A stretch of DNA of 64,000 nt, from assembly GCA_021773565.1 (NCBI GenBank), contig JAJFJZ010000020.1, positions 266,116 to 330,115 on the forward strand, given 5' to 3'. A program made the translations under genes and the position numbers. Under the pieces are notes generated by a model. The model did no database searches. It was not told the origin of the DNA and worked only from the letters and a program-made list of their open reading frames with translations. The DNA comes from Gammaproteobacteria bacterium. Its GTDB lineage: Bacteria > Pseudomonadota > Gammaproteobacteria > Pseudomonadales > Azotimanducaceae. Positions 47,453-56,261 of this stretch are shown in pieces; the first letter of the stretch is position 1, and each line of letters opens with the position of its first letter.

Positions 47453-48742
47453 ATGTCTGCCTCAAAAGTCGCTTATGAAAGTATAGAAAACGCCAGTCTC
47501 GATGAACTACAGGCCTTGCAACTAACGCGACTCAGACACACCCTCAAGCATGTTTACACAAATTCACCCGTCTATAGAAAAAAGTTTGATGCGCATGGTG
47601 TGCACCCGGATGATCTGATCGAACTCGGTGACCTGGCGAAATTTCCTTATACAACCAAAACCGATCTCAGGGATAACTACCCCTTTGGAATGAATTGTGT
47701 GCCCATGGAACAGATTGTCCGTATACACGCTTCCAGCGGTACGACCGGCAAGCCAACCGTTGTAAGTTATACCCGGGAAGACATCGACATCTGGTCTTTG
47801 CTGGGCGCCCGATCCATTTATGCAGCAGGAGGCAGAGCCACGGACAAGGTGCACGTCTCATACGGTTACGGGTTATTTACCGGTGGGCTGGGAGCCCACT
47901 ACGGTGCAGAGCGACTGGGATGTGCGGTCATACCCATGGGTGGCGGACAAACCGCAAAGCAGGTTCAGCTGATCCATGACTTTGACCCGGAAATTATAAT
48001 GGTAACACCCTCCTACATGCTGAACATTGCTGATGAAATGGATGCCCAGAATATTGATACGCGCAAGCTGTCACTCAGGTTGGGCATTTTTGGTGCAGAG
48101 CCATGGACGGGTTCAATGCGTGAGGCAATCGAAAACAGGTTAGGCATAGATGCTGTGGACATATACGGACTATCTGAAATTATGGGGCCAGGCGTTGCAC
48201 AGGAATGCATAGAAGCCAAGGATGGCCCCACCATTTGGGAAGATCACTTTTATCCTGAAATTATCGATCCGGAATCTGGTGAAGTACTGGAAGACGGAAA
48301 GGAAGGAGAACTGGTTTTTACCAATCTTACTAAAACCGGCATGCCTATGATTCGTTACCGAACCCGTGATCTCTCCCGCCTGCTACCTGGAACATCCAGA
48401 ACCATGCGTCGTATGGACAAAATTACCGGCCGCAGTGACGACATGCTGATAATTCGCGGGGTGAACGTATTTCCAAGTCAGGTTGAGGTACAAATACTGG
48501 CCATTGAAAGTTTGTCTCCACATTATTTGATTGAAGTCAGCAAGGACGGAAACCTGGACAATATATGCATCAGCGTGGAACCAAAAATCGAAATGAGCGT
48601 TACTGCAGCCCAAGCTGTGCGCAATCAATTACAACACCAGGTAAAAAGCATGATTGGCGTTTCATGTACCATTGAGATGAAGGCTGTAGGTAGCTTGCCC
48701 CGCTCGGAAGGTAAAGCAAAAAGGGTCATAGATAATCGGTAG
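47453..48742 (+). CDS. paaK: Phenylacetate-CoA ligase PaaK
   Basis: 429 residues from the ATG preceded by AGGAAC; the longer frame upstream overlaps paaZ and is not used. Adenylating enzyme: P-loop ASSGTTGKPTVVSYT, DIYGLSEIMGPG, YRTRDLSRL and KITGRSDDMLIIRGVNVFPSQVE, with the C-terminal GKAKRV Lys. Activates phenylacetate to phenylacetyl-CoA, the effector of PaaX. Confidence 0.96.
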   Translation: MSASKVAYESIENASLDELQALQLTRLRHTLKHVYTNSPVYRKKFDAHGVHPDDLIELGDLAKFPYTTKTDLRDNYPFGMNCVPMEQIVRIHASSGTTGKPTVVSYTREDIDIWSLLGARSIYAAGGRATDKVHVSYGYGLFTGGLGAHYGAERLGCAVIPMGGGQTAKQVQLIHDFDPEIIMVTPSYMLNIADEMDAQNIDTRKLSLRLGIFGAEPWTGSMREAIENRLGIDAVDIYGLSEIMGPGVAQECIEAKDGPTIWEDHFYPEIIDPESGEVLEDGKEGELVFTNLTKTGMPMIRYRTRDLSRLLPGTSRTMRRMDKITGRSDDMLIIRGVNVFPSQVEVQILAIESLSPHYLIEVSKDGNLDNICISVEPKIEMSVTAAQAVRNQLQHQVKSMIGVSCTIEMKAVGSLPRSEGKAKRVIDNR

Positions 48743-48765
48743 GCGCGCTTACTTTTCTGTGTTGT

Positions 48766-49206
48766 TTAAGCCAACAAAAGCCGGACGAGTAAAAACAGAA
48801 CTGAGGGTGCTAACAAACAGCCAACCCCCGTATAAAATGTGGCTGTCATTGCTCCATAGGGAACCAGTGCGGGGTCGGTTGCGGCAAGGCCACCTGCAAC
48901 CCCGCTGGTGGTACCCATCAACCCACCATAGATCATGGCCGACTGTGGATTATTTAAACCGATAACGGGGGCAACAAGCGGTGTACCAATCATCACCAGC
49001 ACCGATTTAACCAGACCTGCTGCAACACTTAGTGCTATTACTTCAGAACTTGCCCCCAGGGCGGTACCGGTAACGGGACCAACAATATAAGTCGCAGCAC
49101 CGGCGCCAATAGTACTGATGGAAACCGCATCCTGATAACCAAACGCATAAGCAACTATCCCCCCAACGGCAAAGGAAATTACCACACCCAGGATCACCGA
49201 CATCAT
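48766..49206 (-). pseudogene. madM: Malonate transporter subunit MadM, 5'-truncated
   Basis: Homology to MadM begins abruptly at FVLGFAGMMSVILG and runs to the normal C terminus (VTYIVGPVTG-like, GGLMGTTSGVAGGLAATDP, SVLFLLVRLLL). MadM proteins are about 250 residues; roughly the first 90, including the first membrane helices, are missing. The AGGAG that would start madM is still present at the madL stop (49232-49236), but is followed directly by the internal sequence, as if an in-frame segment had been deleted. The first usable ATG is 49204-49206, giving 146 residues. Possibly a non-functional remnant or an assembly error. Confidence 0.65.
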
Positions 49207-49228
49207 TCCAGCAAATCCCAGGACAAAA

Positions 49229-49591
49229 CTACTCCTTTCGTTTGGCAATTCGGGTAAGCAGGGGAACCAATGCAAAACTAACTACTACCGCGCCTGTCCC
49301 GGCAACCAGCGCCAATCCTCCCGAGGAAACCGCAGCATAGACATTTTGTTTGGCAGCCATGGCCACTACGATTGGAATATACATCGCACTCCAAAACCCG
49401 ATTCCCGACTCAGTCAAGGGTTTTAGCGAAAAGCGCGTTGAAGAAAGATTGCTCAAAACCAGTAACAACAGCATTGCGATACCAACGCCACCGACATTAG
49501 CCTTAACTCCAATAAACGCGCCCAGAATATCACCAACGAGAACACCAAAGAGCATGCAAAAAGACAGCAATGCTACCCCGTATACGATCAC
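49229..49591 (-). CDS. madL: Malonate transporter subunit MadL
   Basis: 120 residues, GTG start with GGAGG 7 nt upstream. Four membrane helices with GVKANVGGVGIAMLLL and GFWSAMYIPIVVAMAAKQNV, characteristic of MadL of the sodium-dependent MadLM malonate carrier. Its partner gene downstream is truncated, so transport activity is doubtful unless another madM exists. Lies 18 bp after the amidase gene. Confidence 0.85.
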   Translation of the reverse strand: MIVYGVALLSFCMLFGVLVGDILGAFIGVKANVGGVGIAMLLLLVLSNLSSTRFSLKPLTESGIGFWSAMYIPIVVAMAAKQNVYAAVSSGGLALVAGTGAVVVSFALVPLLTRIAKRKE

Positions 49592-49609
49592 TACATATCC
49601 TCCGAGCTA

Positions 49610-51247
49610 CTAGGCAAGCGTTTTTGGATGTGCCTCAAGGTTAAACCGTGTTGCCTGTTCGTATGCATATGCCATTTGTAAAGTCGCAAAATCATCATAT
49701 CGCTTGCCAATTATTTGTATTCCCATAGGCAAGCCACTTGCTCCAAAACCGGCAGGAACGTTTATTACAGGACAACCGGATAAGGTGCCGGGAACAACCA
49801 CCTCCATCCAGCGATGATAGGTATCCATTGTTCTCCCGGCGATGGATTCAGGCCAGTGCAAGCCAGCCTCAAATGGAAATACCTGGGCGCTTGGCAGCAC
49901 AAGAAAATCGTATTTCTCAAAGGTTTTTTGTATAACGGCATACCACTGCCCGCGCATGACTGATGCCGCAACAACCTGATCACCCGTGATATCTGCCCCA
50001 CCCTCTATTTCCCAGATAAGCTCCGGTTTAAGCTGAGCGCGCATTTCTACATTCTGATACAAGGGCAATGCCTTGCCACGCGTAAGCCAGTGACGCATTA
50101 CCAGCCACGTTTCCCACAGTTGGGGCATGGAAAAAACAGGCTTCGCTGTATCCACCGTACAACCTATGTCCCGAAATCCCTGCAATGCTTTTTCACACAA
50201 ATCCATCACACCATCTTCCATTGCAAGGTATCCATCAAAATCCCCAAGCCAGGCGATTTTTCCGCCCTTAAAATCACGCTTTAGGGGCTCGGCAAAAACT
50301 GAAGGGTCTTCCCTGATTGAGGTTGGCGACGCTGGGTGGTAACCCGCCATGGTGGACAACAACATCGCCGTATCCTGAACATTTCTAGCCATGGGACCAT
50401 TACAGGGTAACTCTTCAATATACGTGTCACCCAATGGAACCCTGCCAGGGGTGGGGCGAAAACCGATGACATTGTTATAGGCTGCCGGATTGCGCAGCGA
50501 ACCCATAAAATCACTACCATCGGCAACGGGTAAGATCTTAAGTGCAAGACCAACCGCTGCACCCCCACTACTTCCTCCAGCAGACGATTTGCCATCGTAG
50601 GCATTCAGTGTGGTTCCAAATACCCGATTATAAGTATGCGAGCCCAAACCAAATTCAGGCACGTTGCTCTTGCCAATGATGATTGCTCCCGCGTCTTTTA
50701 TACGGGCGATGTGAATAGAATCAGCAAGCGCGACATTATTTCTGAATATCGGCGACCCGCTGCTGGTGATAAACCCCTCTGCATCGGCCAGATCCTTAAC
50801 AGCATGCGGAAAACCATGCATCCAGCCCCGATATTTTCCCCTGGCCAGTTCATCATCATAGTTTTTTGCCTGTGCCAGCAATACCTCGCCATCGCGCAGG
50901 GAAACCAGAGCATTGTACTGCGGGTTTAATAGCGCAATACGCGCCAGATAAGCCTGCATTACCTCAACACAGGAAATAGAGCGCGCACGAATGGCACTCG
51001 AAAGCTCGAGCGCGCTCATCTGAACGATGTCTCCGTGCCCGGAACCGGCCTGCAGCTTAACCGGGCTCAAAACGGCAGCCGCCACAGCACCGCTCTGTTG
51101 AACGAAGCGGCGACGCGAGGGCCCCGATGCATATATTTCATGACATGCATTCCCTTTATTTGCAGCGGTTTTGGATTTCAGATTCAAGTTTTTTCGCTTC
51201 GACTTCTCGTTGGGATTCACTAACGGATTGGCTAACACCGTTTTCAT
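49610..51247 (-). CDS. Amidase signature enzyme with twin-arginine leader
   Basis: About 545 residues. Amidase family Ser-cisSer-Lys triad: HAVKDLAD (Lys) and KSSAGGSSGGAAVGLAL (both Ser). A twin-arginine signal S-R-R-R-F-V-Q-Q and a hydrophobic run follow about 45 N-terminal residues. No convincing ribosome site precedes the ATG at 51245-51247, and the 5' end overlaps the upstream DUF4124 gene by about 92 bp in another frame, so the start needs checking. Coupled to madLM, the natural guess is hydrolysis of a malonamide-like compound, but most amidases of this kind are of unknown specificity. Confidence 0.82.
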   Translation of the reverse strand: MKTVLANPLVNPNEKSKRKNLNLKSKTAANKGNACHEIYASGPSRRRFVQQSGAVAAAVLSPVKLQAGSGHGDIVQMSALELSSAIRARSISCVEVMQAYLARIALLNPQYNALVSLRDGEVLLAQAKNYDDELARGKYRGWMHGFPHAVKDLADAEGFITSSGSPIFRNNVALADSIHIARIKDAGAIIIGKSNVPEFGLGSHTYNRVFGTTLNAYDGKSSAGGSSGGAAVGLALKILPVADGSDFMGSLRNPAAYNNVIGFRPTPGRVPLGDTYIEELPCNGPMARNVQDTAMLLSTMAGYHPASPTSIREDPSVFAEPLKRDFKGGKIAWLGDFDGYLAMEDGVMDLCEKALQGFRDIGCTVDTAKPVFSMPQLWETWLVMRHWLTRGKALPLYQNVEMRAQLKPELIWEIEGGADITGDQVVAASVMRGQWYAVIQKTFEKYDFLVLPSAQVFPFEAGLHWPESIAGRTMDTYHRWMEVVVPGTLSGCPVINVPAGFGASGLPMGIQIIGKRYDDFATLQMAYAYEQATRFNLEAHPKTLA

Positions 51248-51596
51248 CAATAAATACTACCCGTCCCCGGAGAATGCGTAAATCTTCACGTGCTTTAGCA
51301 CATACACGCTCCAGATGTTCCTGTGCTTTGCGATCATTAATTAGTTCTTTATCGCGAACCTGCTTCTCACCCACTGTCTCGGAGAGCACCTGATCAAGAC
51401 GTCGCATTGCTTCCGAGCTTTCGTCGATATTAGTATTTGAAATTCGTTCAGAAATGTCCTCGGCATCAATTTGTTCGGGTTTCTTGTCACTAAAGTGCAC
51501 ATTGCCATCCTCATCAATCCAACGATACACCTCTGCGTGACTGAAATACGCAAAGAAACTGAAACAAATCAAAAGAATTCGACTACAGTTTTTCAT
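51156..51596 (-). CDS. DUF4124 domain protein, periplasmic
   Basis: 146 residues, signal peptide to about residue 21 (YFSHA), then the DUF4124 motif EVYRWIDEDGNVHFSDKKP, and a charged coiled region to the end. DUF4124 proteins are common in gammaproteobacteria; function unknown. Its last 92 bp overlap the amidase frame, a large overlap for unrelated genes. Confidence 0.8.
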   Translation of the reverse strand: MKNCSRILLICFSFFAYFSHAEVYRWIDEDGNVHFSDKKPEQIDAEDISERISNTNIDESSEAMRRLDQVLSETVGEKQVRDKELINDRKAQEHLERVCAKAREDLRILRGRVVFIDENGVSQSVSESQREVEAKKLESEIQNRCK

Positions 51597-51737
51597 CGTT
51601 TATCCATATTCAGACAAGTAACCATTTTGTGGACCCGGACCCAGCATAGCTATAAATAAATACTTGATAAAGCATCTGCTGATAGTTCACCATGGCAATC
51701 CACCCAAACAAACCTTATTTTAGGCAAAGGAGCAAAT

Positions 51738-52163
51738 ATGCATCATGTTGCTGATCTTCTGGAAGCCCGCCAGATAGAGGAAGTGGTTTGGATTGCCCCC
51801 CTGGCACCGGTGTACGATGCGCTACATCTGATGAACGAGCACAATATTGGGGCTTTGCTGGTTCAGATAGACGGCTATCTCGTCGGAATAGTTTCAGAAC
51901 GAGATTATGTACGCAAAATAATTCTGGATACGCACACTGCAAAAGCAACACTCGTATCCCAGATAATGACACGTGAACTAATTACCGTGACTCGAGATGA
52001 TACAGTGGTGCATTGTGTTGCACTGATGCGACGCCACAAAATCCGTCATTTGCCAGTGGTAGAGGATGGCAGGGCGATCGGCATGGTTTCACTGCGTGAT
52101 TTGTTTCTGGATGTTATTCACGAAAAATTTGAAGAGCACCACATTGTCGAGGAAGTGGACTAA
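51738..52163 (+). CDS. Two-CBS-domain protein
   Basis: 141 residues made of two CBS domains: VYDALHLMNEHNIGALLVQIDGYLVGIVSERDYVRKI and DTVVHCVALMRRHKIRHLPVVEDGRAIGMVSLRDLF. Such proteins bind adenine nucleotides and act as energy or ligand sensors. Monocistronic; partner unknown. Confidence 0.92.
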   Translation: MHHVADLLEARQIEEVVWIAPLAPVYDALHLMNEHNIGALLVQIDGYLVGIVSERDYVRKIILDTHTAKATLVSQIMTRELITVTRDDTVVHCVALMRRHKIRHLPVVEDGRAIGMVSLRDLFLDVIHEKFEEHHIVEEVD

Positions 52164-52166
52164 AGT

Positions 52167-52598
52167 TTAAGCCACGCTCGCCATTAAAAAAGTATCCAGT
52201 TTTCTGAAGGCTGCAGTCCATCCTGGTTTAACAAACTGAAGGTATTCTTCGGGAACTCCCTCATGCACGAGTACTACCTGCGTGCCTCTTCCCTGTTCAG
52301 AAAAATCTACCGTAATCGTCATTTCGGCATCCGAGAACGCCAGGTGTGCAGGTGGGTCAAATGTTATGAGTCGCCCTTGTGACGCTTCCTGCTGCACACC
52401 ATTTATGGTCATCCTGTGGACAAATTTTCCACCCACTCTTGGCTCGATATCCGCTTCCACATTTGTAGTTTGATCACAGCCCCACCACTTGCTTACCTTG
52501 CTGGTTTCTATCCATGCATCAAACACGGCTTCCCGTGGTGCGTCGTAATATCTGGACACATAAAGCTTGCCATTTTCATACCTGATATCTGTGCTCAT
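52167..52598 (-). CDS. SRPBCC/AHSA1-like protein
   Basis: 143 residues of the START-like helix-grip fold: REAVFDAWIETSKVSKWWGC at the start, GRLITFDPPAHLAFSD in the middle, and the C-terminal helix PGWTAAFRKLDTFL. Members bind hydrophobic ligands. It overlaps the stop of the ArsR regulator gene, a common pairing of unknown physiological role. Confidence 0.9.
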   Translation of the reverse strand: MSTDIRYENGKLYVSRYYDAPREAVFDAWIETSKVSKWWGCDQTTNVEADIEPRVGGKFVHRMTINGVQQEASQGRLITFDPPAHLAFSDAEMTITVDFSEQGRGTQVVLVHEGVPEEYLQFVKPGWTAAFRKLDTFLMASVA

Positions 52599-52927
52599 TT
52601 GTTCATTTCTCCGTGTTTCTTTAAGTATTGGCCCACAGCGTCAAACTGATCTTCCCACACCTGTGTATAGTGATTTATCCACCGCCGCACCTCTGCAACA
52701 GAATGCGGATCAACCTGTATAATTCGTTCACGACCACGCTTGGTACAGCGTATCAACCCGGCTCTTTCGAGCACACGCAGGTGTTTGGAAACTGCGGGTT
52801 GTGAGATGTTGTAGGGCGCGGCCAGAACGCCAACCCGAGTTTCGCCATCTGACAATTGCTCGAGAATACCCCGCCGTGTTGCATCTGACAGGGCGCCAAA
52901 GACCAAATCGAGTTTTTTACTATACAT
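52595..52927 (-). CDS. ArsR-family regulator
   Basis: 110 residues from ATG 52927. Winged helix of the ArsR type: LSDATRRGILEQLSDGETRVGVLAAPYNISQPAVSKHLRVLERAGLI. There are no metal-binding Cys pairs in the DNA helix, so it belongs to the SRPBCC-coupled subgroup. Starts at 52933 or 52969 are possible, but a palindrome abuts the chosen ATG. Translationally coupled to the SRPBCC gene. Confidence 0.88.
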   Translation of the reverse strand: MYSKKLDLVFGALSDATRRGILEQLSDGETRVGVLAAPYNISQPAVSKHLRVLERAGLIRCTKRGRERIIQVDPHSVAEVRRWINHYTQVWEDQFDAVGQYLKKHGEMNK

Positions 52928-52940
52928 AACCATATGGTTA
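52927..52940. promoter_or_regulatory. Perfect palindrome at the ArsR start, likely operator
   Basis: TAACCATATGGTTA, fully symmetric over 14 bp, lies directly upstream of and touches the ArsR start codon. Size and place fit autoregulation by the ArsR dimer. Confidence 0.6.
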
Positions 52941-52997
52941 AGTATTATTATTCCCAATACAAAAGTCAATCTCGGGCTTCAATGTGAGTTAACTGCC

Positions 52998-54191
52998 TTA
53001 TTCGGCAGGATACGCCGAGTAGTGTTTAAAAAAATCCCTGCGAATCTGAGCAGCAGCATCCTTTGCTTCACCATCCTCACGTCCATCATTGGTTACAGTT
53101 AGCAATATCAGTTTCGAATAGGGAAAAGCACGTACATCTGCAAACCAGTTACCATCACTGCCGTTATGGGTTAACAATATTGCCTCACCGTCTTCCACAA
53201 GCACACCCCAACCCATGGAGTATCCCGACGCCTTGTCTTTAGGCATTTGCAGGCGCTCGTACAAGCTTTGGTCCAGTAATTTCCCCTGCCCTGCGCTGCC
53301 ATTAAGCGCATCCTGAACAAAGGTGCCCCAATCCCGAATATCGATGTACAAATTGCCTGCGGGATTAAAGACGGGTGGGTTTACAAAGTCAGTTTCTTCA
53401 GGATTAACCGCTACACGCCTGAATCCAAATAAAGTAGCACGGTGACCCCAGGGTTGAGCTGGGATATGCCTGCCATCTGCAGGATGACCAAAACCAAAAC
53501 GCAAAATATTTAATGGCGCAAACACCCTCTCAACCAACAGCGATTCGTACTCTCTGCCACCCAGGCGCTCTATCACAGCGCCAGCAATAATGTATCCCGT
53601 ATTGGAATAGCTATAACCTGTGCCGGGTTCAAACAACAAACTTTTGCTGACCACTTTTTCCAGAATTCGCTTTTTTTGTTCAAGCACATCATCGGTTTCA
53701 CCCGTCAGGCTATTCAGTTCGTCCAGGTTTTTTGCCGGGTTTGCTTGCAATCCTGAGGAATGACTCAGTAGATGCTCAATGGTAATCAGCCGCGCTTCTC
53801 TGGTAAATGAAGATGAATATTCAGGAAACAGATCCACCAGACGGGTATCGAAGCCTACTGTCCCACTTTGTACAAAAGTAGCCATCAGGGTTGCGGTCAT
53901 CGCTTTCGCAGTGGACCCTATAAACCACATATCCTGTGCTTCTACCGGAGTGTCCCCGCCCATTTTGCGTATGCCCGCCACGGCTATCAGGGGGCTTGAA
54001 GCAACGTTTTGTACCAACACTCCCAGAGCTGGCAAGTCGTACTGTTGCCTCACCCGTTCGACCAGCATTTTAAGCTGGTCCTGTGAATATGCCGTTTTTT
54101 CCAGTGTATTCAGTGCCGTTGCCGGTGGGGAATCTGGAGAACAGGAGACCAGATTCAGTAGTGCACAATACAATATAAAGCGATACTTCAT
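52998..54191 (-). CDS. Serine hydrolase lipoprotein, beta-lactamase/PBP4-like
   Basis: 397 residues, lipobox L-V-S-C at residue 17. S93-T-A-K96 nucleophile motif, Y-S-N in GYSYSNTGYIIAG, and H-N-G in LLTHNGSDGNW as third motif, so the active site is complete. Probably a periplasmic esterase or D-amino-acid peptidase-like hydrolase rather than a resistance enzyme. Its start overlaps the MarR gene stop (ATGA) and it ends the amine dehydrogenase operon. Confidence 0.87.
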   Translation of the reverse strand: MKYRFILYCALLNLVSCSPDSPPATALNTLEKTAYSQDQLKMLVERVRQQYDLPALGVLVQNVASSPLIAVAGIRKMGGDTPVEAQDMWFIGSTAKAMTATLMATFVQSGTVGFDTRLVDLFPEYSSSFTREARLITIEHLLSHSSGLQANPAKNLDELNSLTGETDDVLEQKKRILEKVVSKSLLFEPGTGYSYSNTGYIIAGAVIERLGGREYESLLVERVFAPLNILRFGFGHPADGRHIPAQPWGHRATLFGFRRVAVNPEETDFVNPPVFNPAGNLYIDIRDWGTFVQDALNGSAGQGKLLDQSLYERLQMPKDKASGYSMGWGVLVEDGEAILLTHNGSDGNWFADVRAFPYSKLILLTVTNDGREDGEAKDAAAQIRRDFFKHYSAYPAE

Positions 54192-54613
54192 GCAGATGCA
54201 CCCTCGGTAATATCGCGAATCCTTGAGTCAAGCGACCTCTCCTCCAGCGCCTTGCGAATTTTTATCACACAGGCAAATAAATCCACACCGGTCTCTTCAA
54301 AAAGGGCACGATAGGCCGCATCTCCCAACTCACATACTGCCTCTACATCATCCGCTGCTCTTCGACCTTTGGCGGTAAGCCTGATTAGCATTCGACGCAA
54401 ATCCGAAACATCCGGAATTCTTGTGATAAGGCGCCGCTTCTCCAGGGTAGCCAGTCGCTGCCCGATCAACTGGTGAGAGACGCCAATTTCTCTGGCCAGT
54501 ACCGCTGTAGTGGAAGGTCCACGGTGTTTTAACAAAACCACCAGGGAGGAAACCTGGGCTGGCAGCGCTGAAGGTGTTTGCGCTATAACTTGCGTAATAC
54601 AATAAAACTCCAT
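54188..54613 (-). CDS. MarR-family regulator
   Basis: 141 residues. MarR winged helix: LKHRGPSTTAVLAREIGVSHQLIGQRLATLEKRRLITRIPDVSDLRRMLIRLTAKG. Begins 20 bp after the AhpD-like gene. May sense the substrate or product of the operon; no operator identified. Confidence 0.9.
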   Translation of the reverse strand: MEFYCITQVIAQTPSALPAQVSSLVVLLKHRGPSTTAVLAREIGVSHQLIGQRLATLEKRRLITRIPDVSDLRRMLIRLTAKGRRAADDVEAVCELGDAAYRALFEETGVDLFACVIKIRKALEERSLDSRIRDITEGASA

Positions 54614-54633
54614 CGATGATGATTACCCGGGGA

Positions 54634-55839
54634 CTAATTCGCCTGTTTTTTGGCCATACGGCGAAAGATTAGCGGAACGATCCTGTTGAGAAATTTTCCC
54701 AACAAACGGCTAAAGCCTTGAACCGGAGCGGTGTTGCCTGCAGCACCATAGGAATTAATACCCAACTCCTCTCGAATACCGGCGGTGATCATGGCAACCG
54801 GTTTATCCAGTGGGATGCCCGTAGCGTCTGCTATTCTAACCATGCGCTGAAAATTCGCGATAATACAGGCTGCATCCACCATGCCCTGCTCGCCGATTGT
54901 AGCGACCAATTGGTCTCTTGCTTGCCTTGTTGCGTCGGCATCATAGCCAATTGCAGATTCAGCAAAGGCCACCAATTCTCTTTCAGCGGGTACGCCACCT
55001 TCAACCTTGTCACCAGCGGTTATTACTTGTAGATCAACCGGTCGTCCTTCCAATCTGCTGCTTTCACGAAGCATCAATGAGTGTGAGGAGGTTCAGTAAA
55101 AGCAATCGCTTAAGGCCGAAATCCTACCCGCCAACAATTCCATTTGCGCGCGGCTGATGTGTCGACCGCCATTCCTGGAGGGGTTCATGACGTCGCGGGC
55201 TTTTAAATACTGAACTGCTGAAAGCGTGTGCAACAATCGCACAGAGTCTGGCACCAGGCTCATCGCCAACAGCACATTTCCGGTTTGCCTCATACCATCA
55301 TATAAATCAGCTTCGTCACCATCTGCCACACTTGCGGCAATAGTTGCAACCCAGGCATCGCCCTCTTTGGCCGTGGCTGGTCTGTATCGACTGGGTTCTC
55401 CTGATTCAGGCTCGGGAAGCAACTCAGGATCAATCCCCAATGCACGATGAAAGGCATCGATACTCACCACCGCAACCACAATGCCGAGTAATTCTATGTA
55501 TTGTTCGTGGGACAGGCCCTGCTCTACACACTCAGACAACCAGTTTTCAGTTAAGCGCGATACATCCGTAACCACACGATGAACTGCATCAACCGCTATC
55601 GGTTGCAGGTTTGTGCTTGTGTCGTGCAACCCCTCTATTGAAAAAGGAGAAAGTGCCGCCTTTCTTTCCTTACATAACTCGCATGTTTGTGCGGCACGCG
55701 TTTCGGCAGCAATGGCAACACGGTCTGCCCCGCTCCACCAGTTGCCGGGTAAGGCTATTTTCTCCCACACCTTACGGTAGGCTTCGGGCAGATCAGGCCT
55801 TATGTCATATTCCACTGCGGTATAATCAAAGTGGTTCAA
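54634..55839 (-). CDS. AhpD-like (CMD family) selenoprotein, in-frame UGA, CxxU active site
   Basis: Conventional calling gives two ORFs, 55093-55839 (248 aa) and 54634-55077 (147 aa). They are in the same frame, separated only by a TGA at 55093-55095 and five sense codons. Read through, the protein has 401 residues with two CMD-like halves. In the second, E234, C246-F-Y-U249 and H253 reproduce the AhpD catalytic set (Glu, Cys-x2-Cys-x3-His) with exact spacing, Sec taking the place of the second Cys. The first half has C53-E-L-C56 but no matching His. The internal ATG at 55077 has no ribosome site, being preceded by a CCTCCTCA stretch. Start overlaps the cytochrome stop (ATGA). AhpD proteins reduce peroxides or disulfides with the CxxC; Sec should raise reactivity. 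Confidence 0.88.
55055..55095 (-). promoter_or_regulatory. bSECIS-like hairpin of the AhpD-like gene
   Basis: UGA at 55093-55095; 24 nt later the loop CGUGA stands on UGCUU/AAGCA (55059-55073), extended below one mismatch by UUG/CAG pairs. GU in the loop and the distance are within the range known for bacterial SECIS elements. Confidence 0.65.
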
Positions 55840-56261
55840 TATGCTGCTCCTTTGGTAATATTCGCCAGCACGCTTGCGCGATAGGCGTTAACTTCGTTCA
55901 GGGGCGACTTGCGTAATATGCCCACTTCCCGGGCGGTATAAGGCTGTAACCCGGGAGGATTACTGGACCCGCCAAACTGCTCTATCATCCAGTTTAATAC
56001 TTCCGCAAGTTCAGAGTTGCCAAGTGCAGAATTTGCAGATCCGGGCACTTGTACCAAGAAGTCACGCCCCTGTGCGGTGTTCAAAAACAAACCGACAAAA
56101 CCCTGCATTCTGGGAACTCCACCCCCACCCTGGCCCTCAGGCCCATGGCAACCCTGACAGGACATTTGGTAGTTATACAGGGCCCGTGCAGGGTTTATCT
56201 GCTGCGAGTATGCAACGCCGCTGCTCATTACCAGGAGCATAACGATGCAAACCTTGCTCAT
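55836..56261 (-). CDS. Periplasmic monoheme cytochrome c
   Basis: 141 residues, signal peptide to about residue 19 (VAYSQ), heme site C-Q-G-C-H in SCQGCHGPEGQGGGG. Candidate distal ligand Met in VPRMQGFVG. Overlaps both neighbours by 4 bp, between the MauA-like and AhpD-like genes, so it is the probable electron acceptor of the amine dehydrogenase in place of amicyanin. Confidence 0.87.
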   Translation of the reverse strand: MSKVCIVMLLVMSSGVAYSQQINPARALYNYQMSCQGCHGPEGQGGGGVPRMQGFVGLFLNTAQGRDFLVQVPGSANSALGNSELAEVLNWMIEQFGGSSNPPGLQPYTAREVGILRKSPLNEVNAYRASVLANITKGAAY

